Below the pieces are notes generated by a model. The model did not search any database. It was not told the DNA's origin and was given only the letters and a program-made list of their open reading frames with translations. The translations under genes were made by a program, and so were the position numbers. This document shows, one piece after another, positions 1 through 12,662 of a stretch of 64,000 nucleotides of DNA. Origin of the DNA: Ooceraea biroi (lineage: Eukaryota > Arthropoda > Insecta > Hymenoptera > Formicidae); contig NC_039508.1 in the NCBI RefSeq assembly GCF_003672135.1, positions 16,317,945-16,381,944 of the forward strand. Reading direction: 5' to 3'. Numbering within the stretch: the stretch's first letter is position 1; every line of letters starts with the position of its first letter.

Positions 1-2440
1 ACTTCCTCGTCAATGAAAAATTCCATACCGTCAGATAGGGCTTCCGCGTCCCCACGTGAACAATCTTGCGTCATTAAAAAGTCATTCTTTAGGATCACTT
101 TAAAGGGTCTTGAGACGAGGTTGAATCAGTGATTTTCATGATTTACTCTGACGCGATTAAAGCTCTCTACGTTGTATCTTTCTTATGTTGATCATCCATT
201 CAATCAAGCGAGCTATTTTTCTATTCGCGACTTTATGAATATGTAACGCGGAGCTGATATTTCTGTTGCACGATTACCGTTAAATATAAGTGTCCGACGT
301 TTTGTTCATATAAATCGAGAATTTTAAACGAATTATGCGACATTTAGCGCTGAACGATAGAATAGTCACGTTTACCACCGAATGCGCAGTAGATAGTAGC
401 GGTCTAGTAAGACAGTATAGAGCTGAACTATCCATCGCAGTAGAAATCGGGATTTTCCGCAATAACACACATGCAGTGTATTATTTGTTCCATAGTATCT
501 TTTTCTAGCAACACGATATATAAAGATCCGATTAATAATTCTCAAATGATATGAATATTTCTTTTCATTTTTTTATTTTCGCATCATTGATCTTCAGCGT
601 TTATTTCCTTAAGTCTACGATTTCACGATAACTTGCCATCTTTCTCTCCGTCTCTGAACAATCTCTTCTGTCTTCTATTGCTCTTTCCCACTCGCTCTCT
701 TTCTCTGTCTCTCTCTTTCTCTCTCCCTCCCGTCCTCTCGCCCACTCCAGCATTTACCTCCCGGTTATGGATATTATTAAGTAATACTTACACTGCACGC
801 ACGGCGATACAGACTCGCGAACGTGTGCACGTGTGTGTTTGTAAGTGCGCGCGCGCGCGTGCTGCACGCAGGCGAGCGGAAAAGCGCGGGTTCTCATTCC
901 GTCGATATCTCTCGCACTCGCGAGGCAATGATCGCAGATTTGTTCTTTCATCAGCACCGAGTGAATACGTGAAAGGAGGACCAAGAACCCTTTGGTATGA
1001 TAACGGTTTGTCGCAGCTCGCATAGAAATCAATACCAGAAATATGCATAGGGTGTTCGGCAATTTCATAATGCATCTTGGCCCCTTTACTTGGGAAATTC
1101 ACGAACGTTTTCCTGTCAGCGGCAATTTCTCGCAAAGTTTTAGACGTTACGTGTCCGTATAAGTGACTTATATTTTTTGTTAAATCGAGGATAAAGTTTT
1201 CCGAGAGATGGTTTTCAAGGAGTAAGGTATTGGATGTCTGTCGTCTGGAAATTTGATTCTTCAATATTTTTGACATTTTTGAAAGAAAAGCTTGTAAAGC
1301 ACATCTCTTGTTTTTCTTCCATTTCAATTTTACATGAAGATGTTCATTTTTTTCTATTTTTTCCTGCTGTTTCGTTATTTATATCAGGTATTCGAGTGCG
1401 AGGAGAAATGGAACATTTCTTTGTGATATACAATCTTAATGAAGGAAGATCATTAGTGACATAAATAATTTAACATTCTTACGATCATTATTGAAACAAT
1501 CATTAATAACATAAACATTTGCGTATTAACAACTGCGTCTTGACTCTAATTGATCTTTTTACTTCCATCACCTTTCGTTATTGATTTTACTAGAACATGA
1601 AAATAAATGTTTTGATGCATTTTTGATGAATCTAAGCATCGGAAGGACAATTTATTTAGTAATTTGAATTTTTATCGATATATATATATATTTTACAAAA
1701 TAATTTACATGGTATAATTATAGAATGTATATTAGAAGATAGACCATTCCTGCTGTTATCTACGACGGTGTCCTCGCGTGGCGAACGGAAATACCACGTG
1801 ACACGGTGGGACGAAGACGACGATAGAAAACATGAAATTACGTTGTACACGAAGTGTTTTAAAACCTTAGTAGCAAATATCTTCGGTAGCAAAAACTTGA
1901 GTTCTTTATAAATGTAATTGAGAAAATCTTAATAAGTAAAAGTTTTTAATGTCATTTTTACTCACAATTTGTAAATTTTTGACATTAATCAGACCATATC
2001 ATGAAGCGACTTGTGTTTTAAATTAATACTGAATTTATTTGGAATCAAAACAAAATTTCTTTATAAAAATTGCAAACCTGCGAATATTATTTCTACATTC
2101 TACTCAAATTGTTTGTTTTGCATTATTACTCAATTCAAATGTGCGAAAATAACATAAATAAGCTTGTTAGTTCCACATTACACGGATAAAGTGCATTATG
2201 TAACACACTTAGGTTTGCAGTGATAGTTTTAATGGACCCATAGCGTTTCTACAAAACGCCCACAAATTTTTGTGAGCTATATGGAACCGTTTATTTAAAT
2301 AGATCGAACGAGAGAGTCAGGTGCGACAGTTATTTGGGACTCCATCGCGTACACGAAATAAGTATCTAATGTAAGCTGTTCAGGTCGCGACAGGTGGGGA
2401 TAAGTGCAAGTCGCGTGCACACGGTCGGGTCACCTGTGCG

Positions 2441-2519
2441 TTTCTCTCTCTCTCTCTCTCTCTCCCTCTCCCTCTTTCTCTTTCCTCTTCTTTCTCCCTT
2501 CTGTCTCTCTCTTCCTCTC
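2441..2519. repeat. CT-rich microsatellite and polypyrimidine tract
   Basis: A pure CT run grades into an interrupted pyrimidine tract of about 80 bases. Such tracts can bind GAGA-type factors on the complementary strand, but no function is shown. Confidence 0.9.
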
Positions 2520-3714
2520 ATGATAATGGCGATGCCGTAATAACGCCGCCGACACGCTCGTGCCAGAACCGAAGTATACCTCGATGTATACGACCTAAAT
2601 AAGATGCGATGCCCCCCCAGGGCGAAAGTAATTCACACGAGCGAACGGGAGCCCGCGCGTGTACGCCGTACTTCACCGACTTTTAGGTTTTATTTGCGTG
2701 GTTCTCTGATAACATTTGTAACTTACTGCACCTGACTTTACCGGAGGAACGTACGGCATGCCGGTCGAACAAGATAACTTCGGGTAACAATTTATTTCTC
2801 GCTTATTAAACTATATTAATTTCATTTGATTATCGCATTTCCCGTTTTTGTACCGTTTAAAATAATTAAGAATTATCGAAAAACAATTAATATTTAGAAT
2901 GGGAATTCATTAGAAAGATTGTTGCGTTGGACAGACTTCTCGCAAGAAAATTATACGAGTTGAGTTGGCTTGGGAATAATTTGCTCATCGTTGCCTCACG
3001 TTCTGTCGGACGCAACGCGCTCTTCTCGCTGATCGAGAAGATGCGCTAGAGGCGCGTTGCTAAAGCGAAGGGAAGATAGAACGAGGAGGATAGTTTGAGA
3101 GGGAGAGCATCGAGTCAGTAGGCTAGTGGGAACGTAAACCGTACGTACGGTACCGCGAGCCCTGTCCCTCTTTCCCTCCGTCTCTTGTACTTTCTGCCTT
3201 CCATCCTCTTCCTTCGCGATTTTCTCCTTCCATTGTGGTTCGCAGACGTCTACCGCGTTCATAAGTAACGGTGATTTCAGTATACACTTGAGGGCAACGC
3301 TTCCCATATGATTGCAAGTCGACAATCTTTAATACAAGTAGTTCTCGCATTTGTTTGTAAGAATGATTAGCTACCCAGATTTTCGAAAGTTCTCACATGC
3401 ATTTCCATAAATTCTTACATCTCTGAATACATCTTCTTCAACCATAAAATGAACCTTAGAGTTTTCAAACTGTTTCGCGTATTTTTATCTTCGTATGTAA
3501 ATTATTTATTATTTCATAAAATATTTGTATTATTCAATAGCGGGAACATAAATCTAAATTTAGATGTAATGTATTCTCGCTTTTGATCAACTAAAGCTTC
3601 ACATTGGCGCGACGATAAAATTTCAGGATCGCACAAAAAGAAACGAGAATTGAGCAAAATTATGAGATTCTATTTACATTTTCCCCAATTTCTTTAAGTT
3701 ATTCAATTAGCATA

Positions 3715-3740
3715 CATCTTTTTTGGGACACCCTGTATGA
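3715..3740 (-). mobile_element. Short mobile-element terminus remnant (GGGTGTCCC type)
   Basis: On the - strand the sequence reads CATACAGGGTGTCCCAAAAA. Similar GTGTCCCAAAA or ATGTCCCAAAAA sequences occur near 40070 (+ strand) and 52470 (- strand). CAGGGTGTCCCAAAA is a common insect repeat tip, which suggests shared ancestry. No internal sequence or partner terminus was recognised. Confidence 0.3.
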
Positions 3741-5189
3741 GTGGGTGGTCGGCGTTGTGAAGCAGACTCGCAAGCTCGGCCGGTGGTCGCTCGATAGCGA
3801 CGCGCGGTTTCCCTCGGCGCGAGCTCTCCGCTGCTGCTTGCAACGGTTGGGATTAAAGGGGAACCATCGCGGTGCGTGGAAATGCAGAATCGATGCACCA
3901 GGAGTCGGGCACTTTTTCGTGTCAAGCGGATCGATTGCACAGGATTGATGACGTGTCGTCAGGCTTTATCCACCTGCCATTTAAATCCCATACTTTAACT
4001 CTTAACTACTACCTTTTCTGTCTTAAATGATCAAATACCGAAGATAACATTGGCTAACGCTGCTTGAAACAGAAAAACCCGCCCAGAAAAACAACTACGT
4101 TTCTTGATGTTTTTATAGTTTTCTAGTAGTTTGATGGCGAAAGAATAAAGTCCTTCTCATCGAGAGAAGAGAAACGATTACATTTCGAAGAATGATTTGC
4201 ATTATTTTGTTTTATCACTTTTTATTGGAATTTTATTTAAAAGCTATCACTTACAAATTTTGCAAACAAGTGCTTATTATTTTTAATTTTGAAACACTTG
4301 ATGTTTTTTAAATTTATATATTGAGTTGGTAAATATTTTCAAAGGATTTGATTATGAAATATTGCGCAGGCATTGATTGCAGAAGAATAATTTAAATTTA
4401 TTTAATATTTTAATTTATTTCTTATTACCTGTGTCATAATTATATTTTAGTTTAGCGTTTTAGTCTTTATTCGGAAGAGCAGCTGTTTTCGTTGCTCTTC
4501 CATTTTAGAAAGTCGACACAGGAACTTTCGAAAGGATTACATAAATGTCTCACAATTTAGACCTCACGTCGGTGTTTCTACGAATAGATTAGTTGTTCTT
4601 ATTAATTAATAATTCGTCGCAATCCTTATAATGTATCAAGAGCTTTCTTCCATTCCGCGAATTCGTTAATTCCGCGAATCTCAATTCGCTGTCTGGCAAA
4701 ATTCTAATATCTTCCTCCACTCAAAACGAGGTACGAGCACGAAACGATCCGACGGAAGTTGTAATCGCCGATCGAAAGAATGAGTTGACATTATATTTGA
4801 TGCTTTCTATCGATTATCCCTCTTTCACATCTCGAAGAAAATTGAAAAAGACATTAAATGGAAAAGTACAGTAGCACTTTGGTCGATTGATCAGAACGCA
4901 CGTGAAAATTCGAAAATTTGAGGATATAATATATACTTTTTATAAAAAAATTAATTCGATTAAAAATCGAAGTTGGAATAGCGATTGCGTATTTCCCGGA
5001 TTAATCCACGAGAAACGCGTCATATTATAAATTGAAAATTGGGGTTCAAATTTTTTATTTGAAATCAATTTTGCTGTACTGATCCCCGCGCGATATGGTC
5101 CGCTAATTGGATGAATTTCGCTCCCTTGTAAATATAATATATTGTATAATAATATATCGTAACAGGGATGCTTTTAATTTCTTGAAGCA

Positions 5190-6004
5190 ATCATTTGAGC
5201 TCCGAGATTATAGTACGCAAGGAAGTAGGGACGACGAAAGCATCGCATGTAAAACGGTTCTCGCGCAATTGGCGCGACGGCGATTTACTTCCAGATCGGA
5301 AGCGAGGAGGCAAGTTCAACGGAGCCATGTCAGCTTGTTGGGTGCTCGCGCGATCCCCGACGACAGCAACGACGATTACAACGCGGACAACGGCTACGGG
5401 GTGCGCGCGAACGACCGCGATAACGGCAAACGAAGCGAGCGCGACGACGTTAACGACCACGACGAGCACCCGACTGGGTGTGCTGCGACTTCGAGGCGAC
5501 TAATGTGAGCACTATTGAGCGCTGCCATTGAACTACAACGACGACGAGAACGACGAGGACGAGGACGAGGACGACAAGGATCGAGAGGGCAAGTGATAGT
5601 ATACGATAAATTGTGTCACGCTGCACCGTCCTGGGGTGGCGTGGAGGAGGCGGCGAAGGAGGTGTGGAGAGGCAGCAGAAGAGGAAAAAGAAGAAGAAAA
5701 AGAAACGGAGGGAACAAGAGAACTTGAAGGACTTTTTAACCGGTGGTGAAGTGAAGAAGGCGACGAGACAGACTGATCGCGAGTGTCACGCGTCGCGCAG
5801 TGCTACTAGACAGATCGCCCTACGAAGGGTGACGGTGGTGGAGTCGATCCCGATTGCGAACGACGCGTCCGAGAACCGCATTCGGGATTAACGCGGTTAC
5901 ACGGCCGCGGATGTTACGCCGGACCGGCGAACGGCGGCCGGTGGTACAGCAGGGCATCAGCCTGGCAGACGTCGGCCCACGTCACCGTCACCACGGCGTT
6001 CAAC
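5190..6004 (+). promoter_or_regulatory. Hr46: Probable HR3 5' leader and promoter-proximal CpG-rich region
   Basis: This GC-rich, purine-rich stretch directly precedes the HR3 ATG at 6005. It contains CGACGA-type repeats, several upstream ATGs with short frames (for example at 5195, 5515 and 5613), and an in-frame stop at 5807. The composition fits a long 5' UTR with upstream open frames, as is common for ecdysone-response genes. The transcription start is not identifiable. Confidence 0.45.
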
Positions 6005-6128
6005 ATGTTCGAGATGTGGAGCGCGGTGAGTTCCAAGCTGGAACACTCCGCGACCTCCTCAGGCTCGCCGTTGCCGTTGACCTCGCACGCGCCCCAGACA
6101 CCGCACACCTCGTCAGGGAGCATAAAAG
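6005..6128 (+). CDS. Hr46: HR3 coding exon 1 (distal promoter form): MFEMWS N-terminus
   Basis: The exon encodes 41 residues starting MFEMWSAVSSKLE and ending SSGSIK, then one base of the next codon before donor GTAAAG at 6129. The known Drosophila HR3 N-terminus has the same pattern (MFDMWSSVTSKLE to SSGSIK, then AQIEIIPC), which fixes both frame and splice site. ATG 6005 is the first ATG in a frame that is open back to an in-frame TAG at 5807-5809. The context has A at -3. A second in-frame ATG lies at 6014. Drosophila has a few more residues before the shared MF, so a short upstream coding exon spliced in near 5960-5970 cannot be excluded, but none was found. Confidence 0.88.
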
Positions 6129-9100
6129 GTAAAGGATTTCAGCTCTTTACGGAGCACGTGGAAAAGAGAGGAAAGAGTTGATCTCAGTGTAAAATATATG
6201 TCCCGAGCAGTGCCACTTAAAAGCGCAGACTGACTTAATTTCTTGTTGGAATCTACATTACATCTGCGATAATCCAAGCAGAGAGAAAGTGCGAGCCACG
6301 CTAACTCAGAATTAACTTGAGTTGAGTCGTGGAAACGAGAATTACAGTTCATTTCAGCAACATCTAGTAGAATCTTAGCAGATCGTTTAGCTTTCGCAGA
6401 GAAAGAAATGCGGAGTTGGGTAAATTAACGTGATTCTGGAGATCATTTGAAACGCCGTTTCAACGTTGCGTTGAGATCCAGAAGCTTTTGAACGTCTTGC
6501 TTATGCAGTACTCGGTGATGCTTGTGATCGTTTCTAGATCCCGGGGTTTCTGTCGAGGTAACGATGAAGCGCATATTGGGATACTCGATCTTTAACCCTT
6601 TAGACTCATACATCATCCACATGACGAAATAGAACGGACTGTCTGATCGCGTATCGGCGCGAATTATAAAATCTCATTAATCACGCGCGCGTCGAACGTT
6701 GTAATAAATCTCTCGTTATACGTCGCTTTGGCATATCCATTTGTGCCCGGTTCGTTTGCTTACGTTTTAATATCCAAACCGTACAACAGCAGGTAATCAG
6801 TGTCAAAAATTACCATCCCCGAAATGACTTGTCATACCGATTTGCGACATGAGACAGCGCACCTGTCTAATAAGAGTTAAACGTGTATTTCCAGTACACG
6901 TTTTTTCTCCGATGTCGCTCCTAGAAATGTCTCATTAGATTAACATGAAACTGATGGACTGGATGGAGAGTATTAAAAATGCAACGTAGCCTACGGGTAC
7001 CACAGGTCGAACACTTTTGCCGAGTACCGCTGGTGCAATCGCCGCGGTGCGAATGCAATTGCCCGGTTCAAAGGTATATTCGTTGCGAAATCAATGCACG
7101 GTCGTCGTCTCCATCATGATCGACACTCGATATGTATATTGTGTTATTAACGATCGTCTCGATCCGAGTTAAAACCGTTCGCGCGGCGATCACAATTCGC
7201 CTCTTTTTTATTAGTGACTCTTTCAAACATAGCGTAAATCTTTTTCACGTGAACATGAAAGGCGAAGAGAAGAGAAAAAATGTTCAAACCGCTAATTTGG
7301 CAAACGCATTTGCTAGAGTAGGTAGGGGTAAAAAAGAAAAGAGGCAGAGCAGAGGGTGGACTGAAAGACTCATAATGGCAGCACATTAACATAGTGTACG
7401 TGACATGTTAATTACATGCTACATATGTGCTCTAATAATGCATTTAATATATTTACTCATGTATTATGCTATGTTAATTATAACGTCAGTCATGTAATTA
7501 ATTTATAATTATCGCGATGGATATTGTTGGATCGTGTGAAGCAAAAGAAGAACGGATCAAAGATCGTCGAACCGCGAGAATAAAAGTTGAAATGTCTAAA
7601 CGCATTATTTGCTTATTACAGAATTATGAAAATGATTCGGGATAAACACGTCTATATTCTTGCATAATACATTACGTCATATAATATGTTACAACATACG
7701 ACGTGCAAACAGTAGGATAAAAATGAAAGATGAATTATGCGTACGGAGATCATTTGCATATGTATAACAAATAACTACACTAAGTTACTTAAAATAATAT
7801 TACACAATATTTCGTACAGTCGCATAAAAATTTTACCATAGCAATAATTAGTGTTATGGAATTTTAGCAAGTATTCTACAGCTAGTTTTACAATTCTCAG
7901 ATCTATAATTAAAATATCTTTTTTATTATCGCTCTCCCTTATTTAAATGGAATGAATATACATCTTTCGTATCCCGCGAGATCGTATTTTTCTCGCGGGA
8001 AAGACGTGATAAATCCTAGGACAAATCTATTCGCGGGGGCGGCACAAATCCGCCGACAGAAGACTCACTCTGGCATCCTCGTGCGTCTTCGCCGAGACCG
8101 TGCGATATTGCCAGTCGGCCTCACACGGGCGTTCTTCTTACGATGTTTTGCGCAATCCGTTCTTACGTGGGTACTTTCGCTTTGCATAATTCGCTCGGCA
8201 TCATGCGTTTCGATCGAGTATTCATATTCGGGACGACCGCGTGCCGCGATATCAAAGTCGCTTCCAGACGTCTTCAAACATCTTGTTTCTGAAGAGTAGA
8301 AGCTCACGGTTTCTCTGTTTTTTTTCTCCTTTTTCTCAATTCTTTTTTTTTAATTTTCTTCTCTCGGAAAACATAAATTTTTATTTGTAATTTATTACAA
8401 GTATTTGTTTTGTTGGAAGATCATAAATTTATATAAAAGAAAAGCTTACAAGTTTAAAAATTAGGGTCGCTTGTCACTTGTCATAAAGGCAAATAATTCT
8501 TTTTCAGATGTAACTATTTTTTAATAAACTGCATTTGCAACATAAAGTGTAACTAATCAGCTAGATCTTTTCACATTTTCTACTTGATATATCTCTCTTT
8601 ATTTTTATAAAAATCTGTTTTGTGATGCAATCAACTGTGAATTATGTCACCAATACACACATGAAAATGAGAAATGCTTATCCAGAGATAATATCACTCT
8701 TTATTTGATGAATCAAATGTTTCAACGAAATAAGAGAAAGCACTGAAAAGACAATTATGAGACATTACGTTGTTTTCGTAACGGATCTTTGTTTTCGTGG
8801 ATATTAAGCGATGTGACATTAGTACTGCTATATTAATCATGTTAACCCAGTTTTTTTGTTTCGGGAATCCCCGAAAGAGTCACAGCTTATTTGCTGCAAT
8901 ATGCAACATTGTACAGGATAATAATGAATAGGTGGGCGTATGAATCAAGTAAATGAAATAAAATACATCGATTTAATAAGCGAAATCTGAGAAATGCGAA
9001 TGTAGCATCGTAATTGTAATTGCCGTCACAATAATTGATACAATGAGACGATACTCTTTATCGAAAGAGGCTTTATAATTACAATGCATTTACGCTATTA

Positions 9101-12100
9101 TGTATTGCACGTATATTTTAAATGCTAGTCTTCTTATATTTTGGATCTCGTATTTGAATATTTGTTTTACGAAAATGCTTGGAAAATATAAATTTGCAGA
9201 GCGAACGGTAAGTGCGGAGAACCCAGGTGCTCTGCAAATAATGCACTAGGAAATTAAAGTTTTTTATAACTTTTAATGGAAAGCTATTTATAATGTTTAA
9301 TGCCATTTTTAAAGACTATTTATAATCCTTAACAAGGTATAGAAAATCAATTGTGCATGCACACTTAATCTTCTTTAGAACTAATTAAAGACTTAATTAT
9401 TTCGCTACAGTAAGAGCTTCAAGTTGCTCTTAATAAAGTATTCTTTTTTTGTGATTAAGTTTGACTGTGTCACGTAAAAAGTTTTGATCATGTTGCGTGG
9501 GAAGTGACAATTGCGCATGACGCGAAAAATTTCAATGTATAGGGAGTAATAAATTAATTATTCCTAGAGATTCAACTATTATTTAATAAAATGCGCTAGA
9601 ACGATCAACAAATTCATCTTTAACCGGATGCAAAGCGTGGAAATTATTAATTTTACAGAATTGCCCATTACAAACGCCAATTGTGTGTTGATCTGACACT
9701 TGAAGTATTAAATTATAATTTAATAACCATTTCCAGCGGATGTAGTTATGGTTCTCATCTTTCGTTAATCTTATATCCAATATCAAATTTTTGCCATCTC
9801 ATAACACATGACATGCAATACATAGTATATACAATAAACGTACATCATATCGTTCAATACTTATTGTTAAACATTTTCTTTTTCCTCGTAATATTTTCCA
9901 CAAAATATTTCTCTCTCTTTGCGAAATGCTCGTTACGTCGTTGGTGTCCGATGTATATTTATTCGGCCACCTAAGAAATCCTTTCGTTCCGACACGGCAT
10001 TTTGATATTTATTCGGGCCGTAAGACAGTAACGCGCAAAATGAGCGATCACGCGGCGAAACGACGATGGCGTGCATCGATTTCGCAACGAAGAACCTTCG
10101 AACCGGTCCGTCCGCTCCGAAAACGCGGCACCGCTCACCGCACGGGCATATCTCACGTGGCCGCAGCTTTCACTTGCGAAAAAATATCCCGACCGCCTGG
10201 CCGATGCCCGACGACAAAGCTGATCGAAAGTTCGTCGCCGTCATCGTGGCCGAATGCCGTCAATGTCTCGCGACGCGTCACGTCGCTCAATCGACTTCGT
10301 CGAAACGGGCGAGAGCGTCCTCCAACTTTTCCCTTTCGCGTCGTCGGGAATTTCGACGTGACGCCATCGCGCGCGAGCGCGAAGGGGTAGACGTGAACGG
10401 ATTGATGGGAGTTTTTATGCGAAATCTGGGACAGGTCTCGTGACAGCTACAAGGGATATTTACATGACTGAGGCAGTAACGAGCTTATGATAAATTTCAT
10501 TCGCAAACATTCAAGAGAAACGATTAGCAAAAGAGAGAAAAAGATAGAGATGCAAATAAAGATTGGACGCTGCGCCTGTGTACAGGACGCTCGAGTGAAT
10601 TTCTTGGACCGATTTGGAATCGTTTAATAAAAGTACACGGAGTCGCGAACGTGCTAATCGAAGGCATTAAGTAAGTGGAACAGTGTAATAGTTTTCTAAT
10701 GACGAAAAAATACTATACATAAAACAATCATTACGGAGAAGTTAAGGGTGATAGCGTTTAATCTTGTTGTCAGCAACGCGTTATAACATCCCACTTATTA
10801 AAAAGCCGAGGTATCCTTGACCCAATAATTATGCCGCGTGGAATTGACTAATGCACACGCGTACGCTAATTAATTCACGCGTACGTAAACAAATCGCCGA
10901 TCAGTTAATCTGCCGCGATCGGAGTAACGTGGCGAGATAGCGCGAAGGCGCGAGTGCATGGAAACGCATTACGAAACAGGCGAAAGGGATAATGCCATTA
11001 TTGAAACGGCGAAAAAAAGCGGCGAATGCATTCTTCGGTTGGAAGTTGTTTACCGCTGCGCGGCTATCTTGCGTTGCGAGAAGCCACTCGACGAGCTGCC
11101 TCTCGTTGCGCGTTTTATCTTGCAATTCCGCGGCGATAATTCGTCCGCGATGCAAAAGTCAATCGGCAGCGCGAGAAGTGGCGTCGCACGCCGCATTATC
11201 GTTCGAAATTGCACCGCCGTTCAGCTAATAAAATATAACGCGGAGCAATTTATTTGTGGGGTGGGATAGGCAGTGCGCACACACGGAATTCGCCTCATTT
11301 CTACGTGTCATCGTCATCGTCATCGTTGCACGCACTCGCGCGCGCGCGCGCGCGCCAAGTGCAGCCGTTTCTGGCTTTACTTCTCCGTGTTATGTCTTTA
11401 CGGTCGCCCTCCAGTGAGCCATTTTCTTGCCGCACGTTACGTAAGCGATCTTTAATTTTATCCAATTTGCAGCATTTACCTCTCGGATCCTTCGCGTGCC
11501 TGATCTTGGCAGCGGTAGGTAATTTTCAGGAATAAATTATCGAGTTTACATTTAATCGATATCAGGAACGGGTGGAGTGTTCATAGGGCAAATGTGCACA
11601 GTTTCTTTTTCTCTTGTTATCGATTAAGAAAGCAAAGTAGTGTTTATTGCACAAGTGGATCATCGCTGGTGTCGAGCCTTTGCTGGTGAAACCAGAGAAA
11701 TAATGGACACTTAAATGTTGAAGCGCTTGGATGGGAGTGTCATTAAAAAGATCGCCGGCGATAAATTTCAGTGATTTAGCTGCACTCGCGATTACGGACA
11801 AATGATACGATTAATCGTTAGTGAGATCCAAGAGCAGTGGAGGCTAGAAATAAAAGAGTGAGCTGTTCGTAGTTGTACATGTAACTGCAGCAACGGTGGC
11901 GAACGAGAACCGCATCGACAATTTGCCGTCGTCCTTTTCCTTCCCCCTCTTCTCTCTTCTGTCGCTATTATCTTCATATTTATTATTGCAATTTTCGCAC
12001 TATCACCGCGCATCGATTTCGTGCAGCTGCAATGACAGGCAATCAGTTAATACCAGCATTTGGAAGTGCGGAACTGCCGTACAGCGCCGTGGAACCGTTA

Positions 12101-12631
12101 AAGCAGATTCGTTCCGTGATTCAGTAAAGCTAAAGAACAAATTGCCGGGAAACTGAAAACTTCCCCCGTTTCATTTACGCTCCCAACGTAAAATATATCG
12201 TCGCGTTCGCAGTGTTTTCCTGGGAGCAAATTTAATTCCGGATTGCGGGCGCCGCGCGCGCAAACGCGAAGTTCCAGACCAGGAAATTGCGCGTGCCGTC
12301 TCGACTAAAATAATACACGCGATTAAACAAATGCAAAGAGCACACAAAATTCGGGTGCTTCGAGTAAAATACGTGTACGAGCGCGCGTAAACAAATGCAC
12401 CGTTCGTGAAATCGTCGAGGTAGTCGTCACCCTCGCTGCTACTGCAGCTGCGGCTGCAGTTACGGGAGTGGTAGTAGTGATGTCGGTGGTGGTGGTGGTG
12501 GCGGCAGTGGTGGTGCTGGTGGTGGTGTTGGCGGTGGCGGCGGTGGAGGACGAAGGAGGAACGGAAGCGTGGGTTTCAGATCGATAGTTGCGCGGCCGTG
12601 CAACCGACGGGCGCTTCTCGTCGTGTCGACG

Positions 12632-12662
<31 letters not shown>

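Larger units (their letters stand above)
1..5189. other. AT-rich upstream region of HR3, no gene recognised
   Basis: The region is mostly AT-rich, with CT-rich runs around 690-735 and 2441-2519 and short GC-richer patches at 790-1020, 2380-2760 and 3730-3960. Open frames are short or of biased composition and show no family signature. A mobile-element fragment (GGGTGTCCC type) sits near 3717. HR3 leader exons or enhancers could lie here, but none is recognisable. Confidence 0.5.

Noticed and set aside
788..1327. 179-codon - strand frame as a gene
   Set aside because: The amino-terminal half is Lys/Asn-rich and the rest Arg-rich, with no family signature. It is at most a repeat fragment.
6592..6605. 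TTAACCCTTT as a piggyBac-type left end
   Set aside because: No GGGTTAA partner was found within several hundred bases downstream. Similar unpaired motifs at about 8841, 30417 and 40782 were also dropped.
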